This document shows, piece after piece, positions 11,884-23,426 of a stretch of 64,000 bases of DNA. The position numbers and the translations under genes are program-made. The stretch spans positions 744,001-808,000 of the forward strand of contig JAALGY010000010.1 of NCBI GenBank assembly GCA_032358165.1, read 5' to 3'. Under the pieces are notes generated by a model that did not search any database, was not told where the DNA came from, and saw nothing but the letters and a program-made list of their open reading frames with translations. The first letter of the stretch is position 1; each line of letters begins with the position of its first letter. This stretch comes from Diplosphaera chodatii. Its lineage: Eukaryota > Chlorophyta > Trebouxiophyceae > Prasiolales > Stichococcaceae.

Positions 11884-13719
11884 ATGTCGCTCGCGTTCTA
11901 TGACCCCGCACTTGAAGAAGGCTTCAAGAGGTGCGGCGCAAGCACATGCGCGGTTAGCATAGTGACATCGAATGCTGATATTTCTGCTACCTGAAGCTGA
12001 CGCCTGGCATACGCAGGTATCATGCGCAGCAATACACGAAGCCGGATCTGTCCTTCTGCGCCATGGGCGCCGTCATCTGGACTTTAACTTTCTTCCGCAT
12101 CCCAGCTACGGCGGACTGGCACAATCGCGCGCTAGTTGCGGCGGCTGTGGTACGCATGTACCCTCATAAACCAACAGGCCTGACGTGAAACAACACACTG
12201 TGAAGTGGTTGACAAAGTGCGCAGCGCTGCAGCAGTCGGTCTCTCACACAAGGGAGCTGCTCATCACCGCTGCCTCAGGTGTCTACGCTTATGCCCTGGC
12301 TATTGGGCACGAAGCGGTGGACGCGGCATCGCGAGCCGCTTGTCTTTGTCATGCGCTTCCTACGCACAGCAGCGCTGCAAGGCCAGTTCAACCCAAAGGT
12401 GTGCTGTGGTTCAATGTAATTGCAAAACACTGTCGCTGGCGTTCATGTGGCCTCAAGCGGCTGCTGTCATCACATCTTGTTCACCCCGACGATGCAGACT
12501 GGAGCAGCTGAGGGTCCACCGCCCAGGCTGCTGAACGTGGTGCTGGTGTCGAAGTGTGTGCAGCTGGCCATGTTTTCCCTTTTCTTCAGGGTGAGCAACG
12601 CCCTGTTGTATTGCAGACCACACTCTGCAAGCACAGCTCACACCGTTCACAGCTGTGTTGAGCTCATGGGTGCCACATGTGTAACACGAAACATCACGCC
12701 ACCTCGTGACACTGCACCACATGCAGCTGCGTTTCACGAACCACCTGTGGCTGCAAGCCACAAGCCTTGCAATTGGCTGGCAGCTCAACAAGCGCACCTG
12801 CAGTGGCTGGCAGGTGAGCGAAATCGATATCCTGCGCAGCTGTACGGCATGGGCGACTCTGGCAACAGTTGTGTTGAGATGGCGATCAGGTCACTGCCGG
12901 TGCTGACTGCACATGCAATGGCTTTTGGGAGTATATTTGTTGGCTATTTATTTGAAGATATGATGGTAGGCTTGGGCAGTAATTTTTGGGGAAGTTCTAT
13001 TTTCATCTTGCCGAAAATTCTTTTATTGTTAGAGTCTGAGTACGTTCCACAAAATATGCAGGGCATCATGGCGGACGGGCAGGACTCGCAGCGTGGCGGC
13101 GGCTCCCTCTTCAGCAGCTTCGTGCTGGCCTGCAACAGATACTTGGGTAGGCATACTACCCAGCACGCGTCTGACTGCACGCCCAGCTGCCGTGGTCTGC
13201 TAGGCTCCTGCGGCGCTCGCGGTTGCGCGTGTCACACCTCTGACCACGCCTGTACCCCAACCCAGGCACGCAGTTCCAGCCGGCGCACGGTTGCCCGCTG
13301 CTGCTGGGCGGCCTGCAGCTGGTCATCGGCTTCGTGGGGCCCTCCCTGTGGGTGAGTGGTCGTGAGGTGCACTACGTCGAACCTGCGTACCATGGTGACG
13401 AACCTATCATGCCAGAGCATCCAGTCAGAGATAGTTCGCCGACATTAGAGGGCCTTTGTGCATTTTGTCGCACGTGCTGCCAGTGCCCCCACAGCAGCAA
13501 CTGCTATGTCTAGCCAACTACTTCCCTGAAATCATCAAGGTACTGCACCACGAGAGGCGGGCGCGGCGGGAGTACGCGGCGCTGTGCGGCGTGCCCCAGG
13601 CGGGGGAGCAGCAGCCGCGGGGCAGCTGGCTGAGGCAGGCTGCCTTTGGCGCCGTGGCCACGCTTGTGGGCGCCTCCCTGTGCTGGCAGCTGCTCGAAGC
13701 ATATGAGCAATTTCTGTGA
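11884..13719 (+). CDS. Multi-pass membrane protein of unknown function, 8 exons, about 290 aa
   Basis: Exons: 11884-11930, 12017-12149, 12279-12398, 12498-12590, 12727-12813, 13062-13146, 13266-13351, 13498-13719; all GT-AG, 291 codons with no internal stop. The start is the Met of [17 protein letters not shown] do not recognise the family. The protein has several hydrophobic stretches: [53 protein letters not shown] and [14 protein letters not shown]. It also has basic loops ([20 protein letters not shown]), giving perhaps 5-7 membrane spans. Intron 5 (12814-13061) contains a fragment of mitochondrial nad5, annotated separately. A TGTAA motif at 13911 is a plausible 3' end signal. Confidence is good that a gene exists; the function is unknown. 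Confidence 0.72.
12915..13058 (+). pseudogene. nad5: Nuclear insertion of a mitochondrial nad5 (NADH dehydrogenase subunit 5) fragment
   Basis: This 144-base stretch is visibly AT-rich and uses A/T-ending codons, unlike everything around it. Its open frame reads [17 protein letters not shown], then [12 protein letters not shown], then ESEYVPQ, which matches the C-terminal part of mitochondrial ND5 as known from plants and algae (GYLxKDMxIGLGTNFW, SIFVLPK, ESEF). It has no nad5 sequence on either side, so it is a fragment (NUMT). It sits in intron 5 of the surrounding gene and its 3' edge directly precedes the splice acceptor at 13061. Its reading frame happens to be in phase with the next exon. 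Identification rests on recalled family sequence, not an alignment. Confidence 0.85.
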
Positions 13720-14285
13720 GCAGGGCCTGCGAAGTGGTGGTTGGTACCAGAAGTACCTGAAATATATGGCCTTTGCCGGCATTAAACTGCTGCCAGCCTG
13801 TGCACTCTGAAGTCCTTTGATGATTTTGATTTATGCTTGCTTACACATGTCCTTCAGTTCAGACATGATCACAGCACCGATGCTGTGGAAGTGCGACAGC
13901 GCACGTCAGGTGTAAGGCTGCAGACACACGTCCTTAATCTGAAACACGTCCCTACTCTAAATGACATACTCGTAGACTGACCAGAAGCAGCTCACAGGCA
14001 CTTAACGGATGTGAATACATACTGATAGGCAGCGAAACCTTTGTTGGGCCAAAACCGTGCCCAAACGGTGCTTAATCTAGCACCTGGCTGATCCGAACAG
14101 ACAAATGATGCTCTGAACTTCGTGGGGCCGTGCGCATCAGTCCCAATTGGACATCGCCACAGGCAGTCAGCCCTCGAGTGCTGCTTAATCCAACATCGTC
14201 TCCCACCACCCCTGATGAATGCTGTTTAACCTGCTGCTAGCCACCTGTTCGCAGGCCACCAGGCATGCTGCTGGTGACACAATGC
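13720..14285. other. Convergent 3' intergenic region
   Basis: 565 bases between the 3' ends of the membrane-protein gene (plus) and the glutathione peroxidase gene (minus). It holds both 3' UTRs, with TGTAA on the plus strand at 13911-13915 and its complement at 13841-13845. No coding sequence is visible. Confidence 0.5.
13911..13915 (+). terminator. Candidate TGTAA polyadenylation signal
   Basis: TGTAA is the usual polyadenylation signal of green algae. This one lies 192 bases past the stop codon at 13719. Context only; cleavage site not known. Confidence 0.45.
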
Positions 14286-15622
14286 TCACTGGGCCAGCAG
14301 CTTCTCGATGTTGGGGATCAGCTCCTTCGGCGGCGTCCTCGTGCCAAAGCGCTCCACCTGGGTGCCGCTCTTGTCCACCAGGAACTTGGTGAAGTTCCAC
14401 TTGATTTTTGCCGTCTTGCCGCTCTGCGCCTGCAGGGGCAGGGTGCTGCCCTTCAGATGTGCTATCAGGCAATGACCGCAGTCTAGTCCATAATTCATAT
14501 GTGTCTGGCATCCCCCGGGAGCCTCACCTTCAGGTAGTTGTACACCGGGGATGCATTCTTGCCGTTGACATCGATCTTGTCCATGAGCATGCCCTCAAAT
14601 CCCTGTGCAGTGCAAGCAACGGCATACGAATTCCTCAGGTCAACACGATGATTCTAAGCAGAAGTGTGAGACATCAACGAGTTCGCAACAGCGGTGACAA
14701 GGCTGCAGCAATGGCAGCACCAAATCAGCAGCAGACATGGCACACCTTGGCTGCAGCAAACTTTTTGATGTCCACACACAGCCCAGGCTCCTGCTTGAGG
14801 AATTGGTTGCTGCATGACAGGAAGCGGTGGCTGGTCTCACAATGCCTGAAACATGTCTTCATCGCATGGTCTTGCAATGCAGTGACGCAGGGTACATGAA
14901 ACAGGCCATGGCACGAGAGCCACCGGCCTACCAGGGGAAGCCTGCAAGGCACCAAAGCCTTTTCATCAGAAACGCTCAGATCGTACACGGCCATCACAAG
15001 GCATTGGCATGCACATAAGCGCAAACAGGCGGCCGCGCTCACCGACAATCTCAAATGGTTGGCCCCTGAACTTCGCGTGCAACTCCTTGAAGCCTGTCAA
15101 GAGCGGGTGCGAGCCTCTGTCGATCGGTCAACTCGTGGGCATTGACATAGATAATCCTGAAAATGGCGCAACGGTGTGCGCCTGCAGTCAATACTGCTGG
15201 ACAAACGGAGGGCGCAGCGTGCGATCACCTGCATAGTCACCCTCAGTGTACCCGCACTTGGACGCCACGTTGACTACCAGCACCACCTGCATCCACGGTG
15301 CATGTCATACAGTTGAGCTTCGAGTGTGGCGCGGAGTGTGGTACAGCGCTGTGCAGGCAGTACACCTCACCTTTCCCTTCAGCGCCTCAAAGTCAACTAA
15401 CTCTCCATCGATGTTCTTGACACCCTTCAGATCATGCAGGCTCCCCACGCCCTGGGGCTTTGCCACGGAAGCACTGTTGCCCATCTTGACTGCTTCGGTG
15501 GTCTCGGCAAATGGCCCGATGCGGTGAAGGGCAGCCTGAAGCTCCGTTTCAGCTTGCGCTTGGCACGACGTACGCAATTCTCTCAATGAGGCGTTGTGAA
15601 GCCGTCTTAGGAGATGCTGCAC
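14286..15622 (-). CDS. Glutathione peroxidase, plant/phospholipid-hydroperoxide type with catalytic Cys
   Basis: Recognised exons (right to left): 15371-15622, 15241-15286, 15043-15093, about 14744-14822, 14528-14602, 14286-14450. Hallmarks: VVLVVNVASKCGYTEG with the peroxidatic residue as Cys (TGC, not TGA, so not a selenoprotein); NQFLKQEPG; DKIDVNGKNASPVYNYLK; IKWNFTKFLVDKSG with the active-site Trp and Asn; terminus KLLAQ. The join between the exon ending at 15043 and the NQF exon is out of phase by one base. A very short exon carrying the usual FPC residues is therefore probably missing from my model. Two in-frame starts exist: Met at 15622, giving a 46-residue extension that could target an organelle, and Met at 15484, giving MGNSAS, an N-myristoylation-type start. 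The enzyme reduces lipid and H2O2 peroxides, in this class mostly with thioredoxin. Confidence 0.88.
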
Positions 15623-16196
15623 CTCCTTGGGTGCTTTGCGTCATGCTGGCGTCATCACCAATTTCAGGAGGCGACATTTACCATTTCAAGCTTAAATCTG
15701 GCATGTTCTTCGGCGTACTCTTGGAAAGCCAAGCAGGTCTGGCCAGCAACGAGCACTGGCGTGCAGTGTTTCTGCTTGTGTAGGAGAAGTACTGTTTAAC
15801 ACTCCTTCTTGATTGTTGCAGACGGACTGTGTCACGATACACCATCGATCACCAATTACTTTCATGCATCGACTGCTGGTCCCATCTGATATGCACACCT
15901 TACGGTTCAGAGGCGGCTGATGTCCCCCGTTGACTACTGCAGTTGTGCCTGATTGCTTACGACTGCGGCCAAGCAGCATAGGCGATCATGGTGCGAGTCG
16001 ATTTCAGATCATGTGCCAGGCCTTCGAGCCAGCCTGGCCGGGCTGCTTGTCTGCGACAAGCTCGAACAGACCGTCTTGAATGATGGTGGTAGTAGCACGC
16101 TACACCCCCTCAGTCGCGTGCTCGCCGCCCCGCATGTGCACCTTGCGGGGGCAGCTGCTACCGCGCTGGCGGCCATGCTCAAGCTCGGGTTATCCA
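15623..16196. other. Divergent promoter region of GPX and ProRS
   Basis: About 575 bases between the upstream start of the glutathione peroxidase gene (minus) and the start of the GST-ProRS gene (plus). It presumably holds both promoters. No family-like coding sequence was found. Confidence 0.5.
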
Positions 16197-19100
16197 ATGC
16201 AGGAGCTGGCGGTGGGCAGTACGCCGAGTGACGCGGCGTTGGCACTGAAGGCGCGGCTGGTGGTGGCGCACCTGCCGCCGCATGTGAAGCTCAGCGTGGC
16301 GGAGCCCGCCAATGGTGCAGCACCGACCCTGAGGGCTGGTGGTGCAGACATCCCGGCAGGCAGCACAGCAGCACTCAGGTGGGGTTTGCGGCTATCAGCA
16401 GCAGCAGCTGAGCATATGCTCGTACCATTGGCAGCATGCACAAGGCCGCGGTGCGAAGAGCAGGGTTGCCGGCATATTGGGCCGCTGATTCTGGACCAGC
16501 TTCGTCCGTTGCCCAGCCCCAACGCAGATGAATGAGGTGCGGCCAGCTGCTGAGCTGTGCACGCACAGGTTCCTCGCATCTCTGGGCGGCAGCAGCCTGT
16601 ACCCGCGGCCGCCCTTCTCGGTGGAGGCGCGCGCTCTGGCCGGCGCCATCGACGGCTGGCTGGAGTTCAGCAACAGCAGCGTCGCCAGGGCGCTGGCGCA
16701 GTGGAACGATGCCGGGTCAGAGAAGGCAAGCTGCATATGACTTGGCCTACATTGGCATGGGCAGTGAGCATGAGAGGAGCGGTTTGCTACCCTCCAGCCA
16801 GTCACGGCGCTTGGCACCCCGTCGCCACGGCTGGCAGCACATTGCTGTGGCCAGCCGCCATGGCGAGCCGATTGCTATGCGGTGCTGGATAACAGCGTGA
16901 GTGGGTCGTGCAACAGGAGGCAGATGCAGCCAGGCAGCGGCTGATACAGGCAGCCACAGCGCTCGAATCGCACATGGCGGACTGCACATATGTTGCGGGT
17001 CAGAAGCTGAGCCTGGCAGACATCGTGCTGGCGGCCGACATGAAGCCAGCCTTCGAGCAGGTGCACAGCGTGCTGTCAGCTGCATCGCTTGACTTCAGCA
17101 TTGACTGTGTGCTGACACTCCTCCGCATCCAACCTGAGCAGCAACAAAACAGCAGGGCTGTGTGAGGGGGTGTCTTGAGTAGTGGGGCCCAGTTGTGCCC
17201 CGTATTTCGCATCAGTGCATCAGTGCGCTAACGCCAAGGACATTTTTGGAATAGGTGATGGATGCGGAGGGGCGAAAACAGCTGCCACACACGCTGCGGT
17301 GGTATCAAACTGTCGCATCGCAGCCGCGCTTCTCTGACGTCGCCGGTCCAGTCAAGCTCGCAGACAAGGTGCCGTGTCGCACGAGCAGAGCACAGTATGT
17401 GATGCTGCCCACATGGGGCCAGTCTCTTGGGTCTCCATCTTCGCCAAGTACAGGATCACGACGCCTGATGTGCTGCGTTTTTTAAAATTCTATATAGGCA
17501 GCGCAGCCGCCAGGGGTGCGAGCGAACACAGAGCGCGCCGCTGCGGGCAAGGCAGCCGCCGAGAAGAAGAAGGCAGAGCGCCTCGCGGCGGCGGCAGCAG
17601 GTCCGGAGTGCATGTGCGTCACAGAGTGTGTACATGCTGCCTCGCCGTGCGGACAGCTCAGCACCCAGGCTGGCAGCGTTCAGCGTCCTGGGGTCCCTCG
17701 ACTCGGCACCGTGCATTTGCGCAGGCGGTGCAGCAGCGGCTGCTGGAGGTGCGGCGGCGGCAGCGGGTGCGAAGGGCGGCAAGGGCGCCAACGCCAAGGA
17801 CGGCGGTGCCAAGCCGGCGCCCAAGGGCCAGGGTGAGTAAGGCATACTGTAATCCGCACGCCGCCCCGAGTGCTTCACGGTGCTGCCATGCCGCTCAAGC
17901 GACATCCCACACGGTACACCGCCCAAGACTGTTGGTGAGATGGCAGCCAATGTCTGCAGGCAAGAAGAAGGAGAATGAGGATGGCATGACGATCCGCAAG
18001 GCAGAGGACTTTGGACGATGGTACTCGGAGCTGGTCGTGAAGTCCGAGATGATTGACTACTCAGACATCTCAGGTGTGCAACTGAGGCCTGCAAGTCTGG
18101 GTTCATGGGCATATACGGCACACTCTGGTGCTTGGAGCTGCTGGGTGCGGATGGCTTACTGAAGGCTGCTCTCGGCCATGTGTGGCCTGTCGTGGACTTT
18201 CTTGACCGCCTGCACCTCTGCGCGCCGCAGGCTGCTACATCTTGCGGCCATATGCGCATCAGATCTGGGACAAGATCCACAGCTGGTTCGATGAGCGCAT
18301 CGCCGCGCTGGGCGTGGAGAACTGCTACTTCCCGCTGCTCATCACCAAGAAGGCGCTGGAGACGGAGGCCTCCCACGTGGAGGGCTTTGCTGCAGAGGTG
18401 GGCCGCTGCGCGAGGTCCCGCACCTGCGTCTCTGTGTCTTCATGCACACGACACGAGCTGCCAGCCCTTACAGCAATGCCTCTACTGTGCTGCAAGCGTG
18501 TCGTCGTGAGCAACGCGAGCGACAAGTGCAGAGGAGCCAGAGTGATGCCATAGGCTTGATCACGGCAACCCGGCAGGTGGCATGGGTCACGAAGAGCGGG
18601 CAATCCGAGTTGGAGGAGCCGCTGGCCATCCGGCCCACCAGCGAGACGGGCATGTACCCGTTCTACGCCAAGTGGATCCGCTCCCACCGCGACCTGCCGC
18701 TGCGGCTGAACCAGTGGAACGCGGTGCTGCGCTGGGAGTTCAAGCACCCCACCCCCTTCATCAGGTGCGGTGCAGGGCCACAAGGCATTCATGTGCTCGC
18801 ATGGGCAGCAAGCAGTGCCCAACTAGTTGGTCACTTGTGCAGCTGACTCATAGCCTGCTTCACCAATCGCGTGCTGCCGCTGTCGCAGGAGCCGGGAGTT
18901 CCTCTGGCAGGAGGGGCACACAGCGTTCGAGACACGGGAGGAGGCGGTGACTGAGGTGCTGCAGATCCTCGACCTGTATGCCGGCATCTACCAGGAGCTG
19001 CTGGCTGTGCCCGTGTGCCAGGTGCGAGGCCAGTCTGTCATGCAACCTATCCTGATGCAACAGTTTCCTCATTCGAGCAGCCCACAGCCCAACTGGAACG

Positions 19101-21495
19101 GCTGGCATCAGCCAGGCTACATTTCTTGGATGATAGAACTGCACTGGGCGCCTGCTCCCGGGGAGCACAGGTTGATCAGGCATGCCTCAGGATTGTGTGC
19201 TGTGCGAGTGTGACGCCAGACATGGCAGCCAGGCCGCCCCGAGAACCACGCCACCATCTGCTGAAGCTCGAGTGACCCATACGTGAGCATGGCTGCAGGG
19301 CAGGAAGAGCGAGAAGGAGAAGTTTGCTGGCGCAGACTTCACCACCACTGTCGAGGCATTCATCCCCTCCACCGGCCGCGGCATCCAGGTATTTGACCAC
19401 ATCTCAGCTCATCGGCCAGCACGCAGTGACTCGATCTACTGTACAGCGGGCTCGGAAGTCTCCTCTCCTCCACTGTCTGCCGCAGCCTGGGCACCTGCCA
19501 GGCTGCTGAGTGAAGGGTGTTTAGCAGCATTGCGCAGTGCAGTTCGTCGAAAGCGTCAGGCTGCGAGTGTGATGCATGTCACACGGTTTGGCAGTGCTGT
19601 CATGCCTCATGCCAGACGGCCAGGAGCCTCACCTGCCATCTCTCTGCGCAGGGCGGCACCAGTCACATGTTGGGGCAGAACTTCTCCAAGATGTTCGGCG
19701 TCCAGTTCGAGACGACAGACAAGCAAAAGGCCTTCGCATGGCAAAACTCATGGGGGTTCACCACCCGCAGCATCGGCGTCGCCATCATGGTCCACGCAGA
19801 CGACAAGGTACTATTCCTCTAGAATGCACAATGTACATGTTGTTCAACCGGCTACACTTGAAACTGAGTTATCCAAGTCTACTCCTGACAGACATGATCA
19901 GAACCTTTGCACCTATCGCTTGTCAGATCTAGCATCGGCTGTTCACCTTCCTTTACACCAGGTGTTTGTGAACTTGGGACATACTTGCATACGATCTCTA
20001 TTGCCGTCAATCAGTTGCAAATGCTTGCATCTGCCACGCAGGGTATGGTGATGCCGCCGGTGGCGGCGCCCACACAGGTGATTGGGATCCCCATCCCGAA
20101 CGCCAAGCTGTCGCAGGAGGAGCGCGCCGCGCTCACCTCCAAGGTGCGACATACTAAAGGGCAAACACTCCGAGCACACCAGCAGCCGGTTTGTGCAGCC
20201 CTGTCCCTCCTTTGTCTGTGACGCACCTACAGCGCCGACACCGGCACGCTGTCCGTCGCCCTGTCAAACTGCTCCAAATATATGGTGTGTCGTGACCTGC
20301 CAGGTAGAGGAGCTGGCCGCTGAGCTGCGGCGGGCGGGCGTGCGGGTGAAGGCAGACACGCGGGACCACCAGACGCCCGGCTGGAAGTACAACTTCTGGG
20401 AGCTCAAGGTGCGCGCACCAGCAACAATAGCGCTGCCCTTGAGGTTGTCTAGTACGTATGAAAGGCGCCGTTACATCGAGCTCGCATCGAAGATCTAGGG
20501 CCCAGCTGCTTTTATATGCCCAGGGTGCTTGATGACTGCTGTTCGGCCGCTGGACGACAGGCGCTCCACCGTGCTGCAGGGCATCCCCATCCGGATGGAG
20601 CTGGGCCCCAAGGATCTGGCGGGCCAGGGCGTGGTGCTGGTGCGGCGGGACACCGGGGCCAAGACGCCCGTGCCCTGGGCGGACGTCGCCACCGCCGTCC
20701 CGCAGCTGCTGAAGACCATCCACGTGGGTGCCTGAGCCCAGGACCAGGACGCCTTTCAGCGTCCACAGTTCAGATGCTGTTGAGGCATGCACACAAACCG
20801 GCGCTGAGACAACACCAGCATCCAGCCGCACTGCCTCCCACGCCTGGCAGTGCGCATGCGGGACCCACCCCCTGGCAACTGTTGGGGCATGATGCCAGGC
20901 ACGGAGTGACAGTATGCAGGACTGCATGATACGCATGCAGTGCTGTTGACACCTGCATGTCGTGATTCCTTCGCACAAGTGTTGCAGGCGGAGATGCTGG
21001 GCACAGCCGAGGACGAGTTCAAGGCGTGCATCGAGAAGGCGGTGTCGTGGGACGACTTCATGGCGGTCCTGGACCGGGGCCACATGGTCCTCGCCCCCTG
21101 GTGCGCTGCACGCCACCCCAACTGCCTCGACTGACGCTGCGCCGTGCGCCCTGCCTGCTCACACCGAGCAGTGGCAGGCTGTTTTAGATCCCCCGCGCGG
21201 GATGTCGGCTGCCAACAGCCCGGGACTGCCAGCACGCGGATGCGTGGGATCCCGCACGTGCAGGTGCAACGAGGAGGCGGTGGAGGATGACGTGAAGAAG
21301 CGCAGCCAGACGGAGGAGGCGATGGGCGCCAAGTCCCTGTGCCACCCCTTCGCAAGGGAGCTGCGGAAGCTGCCGCTGGGCAGCGGGGACTACAGCGAGG
21401 CGCACGACGGGATCCTGGCGCCGCCGGACGGCACAAAGTGCTTTGCCAGTGGCAAGCCCGCGACGCACTGGACGCTGTGGGGCCGCTCCTATTGA
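16197..21495 (+). CDS. Prolyl-tRNA synthetase, cytosolic eukaryotic type, with N-terminal GST-like domain; 17 exons, about 803 aa
   Basis: Exons: 16197-16378, 16500-16725, 16917-17060, 17255-17368, 17507-17600, 17725-17832, 17960-18073, 18231-18397, 18577-18764, 18889-19021, 19299-19388, 19652-19807, 20042-20143, 20304-20408, 20580-20723, 20988-21100, 21264-21495; 804 codons without a stop. Exons 1-4 encode a GST-like domain ([20 protein letters not shown] then [10 protein letters not shown]) as found on GluRS/EPRS. Exons 5-6 are a Lys/Ala/Gly linker. From exon 7 the protein is class II Pro[18 protein letters not shown], motif 2 [12 protein letters not shown] then [25 protein letters not shown], and motif 3 region [19 protein letters not shown]. 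An anticodon-binding domain and the eukaryotic C-terminal domain follow, ending WGRSY. It charges tRNA-Pro in the cytosol. The intron after 16725 needs a GC donor. The exon 2 boundary is the least certain. Confidence 0.92.
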
Positions 21496-21874
21496 TGATG
21501 CAGCCAGTGATTGCTCAGGACGATGTGCCAGGGCTGCTGGATGGCAGATGGCCGACGGGCAATGTGCGAAGTGCTGCAGGGCCGCAGAAGCTGTGAAGCG
21601 GCTCGTGAATCTCTTCCTGACGAAGACTGTGAAGCTTCTCAACTCCTTCAACAGTCAACTCTTCTGCCCCAGCGGCCCAGTCTGGGCAGCTTACACTTTC
21701 TCAATCCGATTAGCAGCCAGGTTGACTTCAGCAGCTGCGTCTCAGCGTCCAACGTGATGTCGACAAGTCCATCCGCCCAAAACTGATCGCCATTCCGCGC
21801 TCGCTTGCTATTATCCGCTGCAAATCTCAGACCAGCTTCTGACACTCACTTTCAGCGCAACTACAGCCGCAGCC
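21496..21874. other. Intergenic stretch before LEA gene 1
   Basis: About 380 bases with the ProRS 3' UTR and the promoter and 5' UTR of the first LEA gene. Nothing else is recognisable. Confidence 0.4.
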
Positions 21875-23426
21875 ATGGCCTCCATGAGCCTGATGCAGTG
21901 CCGGCCGCGCGTCGCGCCCGCATTCACAGCCCGCCCGGTGTCCCGCGTCGGCCGCGCCCGCGTCCTCGTGCGCGCGGTGAGTTGTATTGCCTGGAATGCT
22001 TCCCCATTCTCCACTTTCAGCGATCCAAGTGCTTTGAGCACGGGTGTGGGGCGCACTTGCTCCCGGACCAAGGTCTGCCTGGAAGCATCGTGCATGCAGA
22101 TCAGACACGCGACAATCAAGCCCCATGAGGATGGCCTTGCAATAATGCTGCATCCGTTAGTTTACGTGACTGTGCAACAGCACTCCAGCCTCAAGGTGCA
22201 GGCGGTATCCTGCTGTCCAGCTTCTTGATCGAAGCAGATAAGACTGCATAAGGGCAGCCCCGGTGGCACCGTGAGCACAAGCGCGGTGCATTCCGAAACG
22301 ACATGAAAGCGTTCTACTCTCATGCAGAGGACGCCGGCACAGCCCTCGTGCACCGCCGTGTCCTACGCAGCATGATCAGCACGCTGCTCGAAACTAGACC
22401 TCCTTGGATAGTGATACTGATGGGCTGGCGACAAGACCCGTCTTAATCATGGTCAGCTGTGTTTTTCACTCCATCACGCGCTTATGATGCAGGACGTTGG
22501 CGACAAGGCGAAGGATGCCGCCAACCAGACAGAGGGCGCCATCAAGGACGCCGCTGGTGCCGTGAAGGGCAAGGTGAGCCCGAAGCTGCCGTGCATGGCG
22601 CATGATGGAGGATGCGGAACTTGCAGGACATGTCTGTGCAGCAGCTCACGGCCCTTGCCCATACGTGCTGCAGTGTACTTGTCTGAGATCACCAGCCGCA
22701 TGTGTAAAGAGTGCACGCACAGATGATGAGTGTAGAATATGTTGTCACCAAGCTCATGTTGTCACCAAGCTCAGCAGCCTCTGACGTGCGTGTTGCACGT
22801 TCTACTCGCAGGCTGGCGATGCCAAGGATGCCGTGAAGGTGAGCGGCGTGCAGCAGTTGTGATGTTGTGCAGGCCTGCAAGTGCACAGCAATGATGTGTA
22901 GAATTCTCAGCAGCAGCTGCGATGCAGTTGCATATGTCTGGCCTTGCACCTTACGTGACAGGAACCTGATGCTTGTTAACAGGACGCATTCTCGGGCGCT
23001 GACGACAAGGCCGATGAGGCTGGCAACAAGGCCAAGGGTGAGTGGAGAGTCTTACTGGCAGGAGTGTTGCGCAGCGCACCCACCCTGTGCTCAGCTTCAT
23101 CTGTCAGCACCCAAGCAGTCGCCTTAGTAGCTGCTGTCCAATTGTAGGCGCCGCTGAGGACGCCAAGGACTCGATCAAGGGTGGCGCTGACAAGGCCGCA
23201 GGAAAGGCAGATGTGAGTGTCCGACACACCTTCAGTGTCTCCTGATATCCACTGCCCTGCACCCGGCTGTCTGCACTCGACTCACTGCAAACTCCAGGGC
23301 CTGCCCTGCTAACCTGACGGCATGCTGCCCGATGCTGGGCTCGTAGGCCCCCATGCTATTGCTCAAAGCTCAATTGACGTTTGCACAATTGCAGGATGCC
23401 AAGAAGGATGTGCAGAAGAACCTGTG
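21875..23426 (+). CDS. Chloroplast-targeted LEA (group 3 / HIC6-like) protein, copy 1, 6 exons, about 120 aa
   Basis: Exons: 21875-21976, 22493-22573, 22812-22838 (27-base microexon), 22983-23037, 23148-23212, 23394-23426; 121 codons. Exon 1 is an Arg/Ala/Val-rich plastid transit-type leader (MASMSLMQCRPRVAPAFTAR). The rest is Ala/Lys/Asp 11-mer repeats: KAKDAANQTEGAIKDAAGAV, AGDAKDAVK, DKADEAGNKAKG, AEDAKDSIKGGADKAAGKA, and the terminus DAKKDVQKNL. This is the pattern of LEA group 3 proteins such as the hardening-induced HIC6/HIC12 proteins of Chlorella. Those are plastid proteins that become amphipathic helices on drying or cold and protect enzymes. Expression under cold or desiccation is inferred from the family. 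Intron 2 carries a 17-base tandem repeat. Confidence 0.86.
22739..22772 (+). repeat. 17-bp perfect tandem duplication in LEA1 intron 2
   Basis: The unit atgttgtcaccaagctc occurs twice head to tail (22739-22755 and 22756-22772), just before the 27-base microexon. It looks like a small replication-slippage duplication. Confidence 0.9.

Noticed and set aside
12420..13355. 311-codon continuous plus-strand frame
   Set aside because: It crosses exons, introns and the nad5 fragment of the membrane-protein gene. The spliced model gives a cleaner frame in which the introns are removed.
15241..15286. Possible selenocysteine in the glutathione peroxidase
   Set aside because: The active-site codon in ASKCGYTE is TGC (Cys), with no in-frame TGA.
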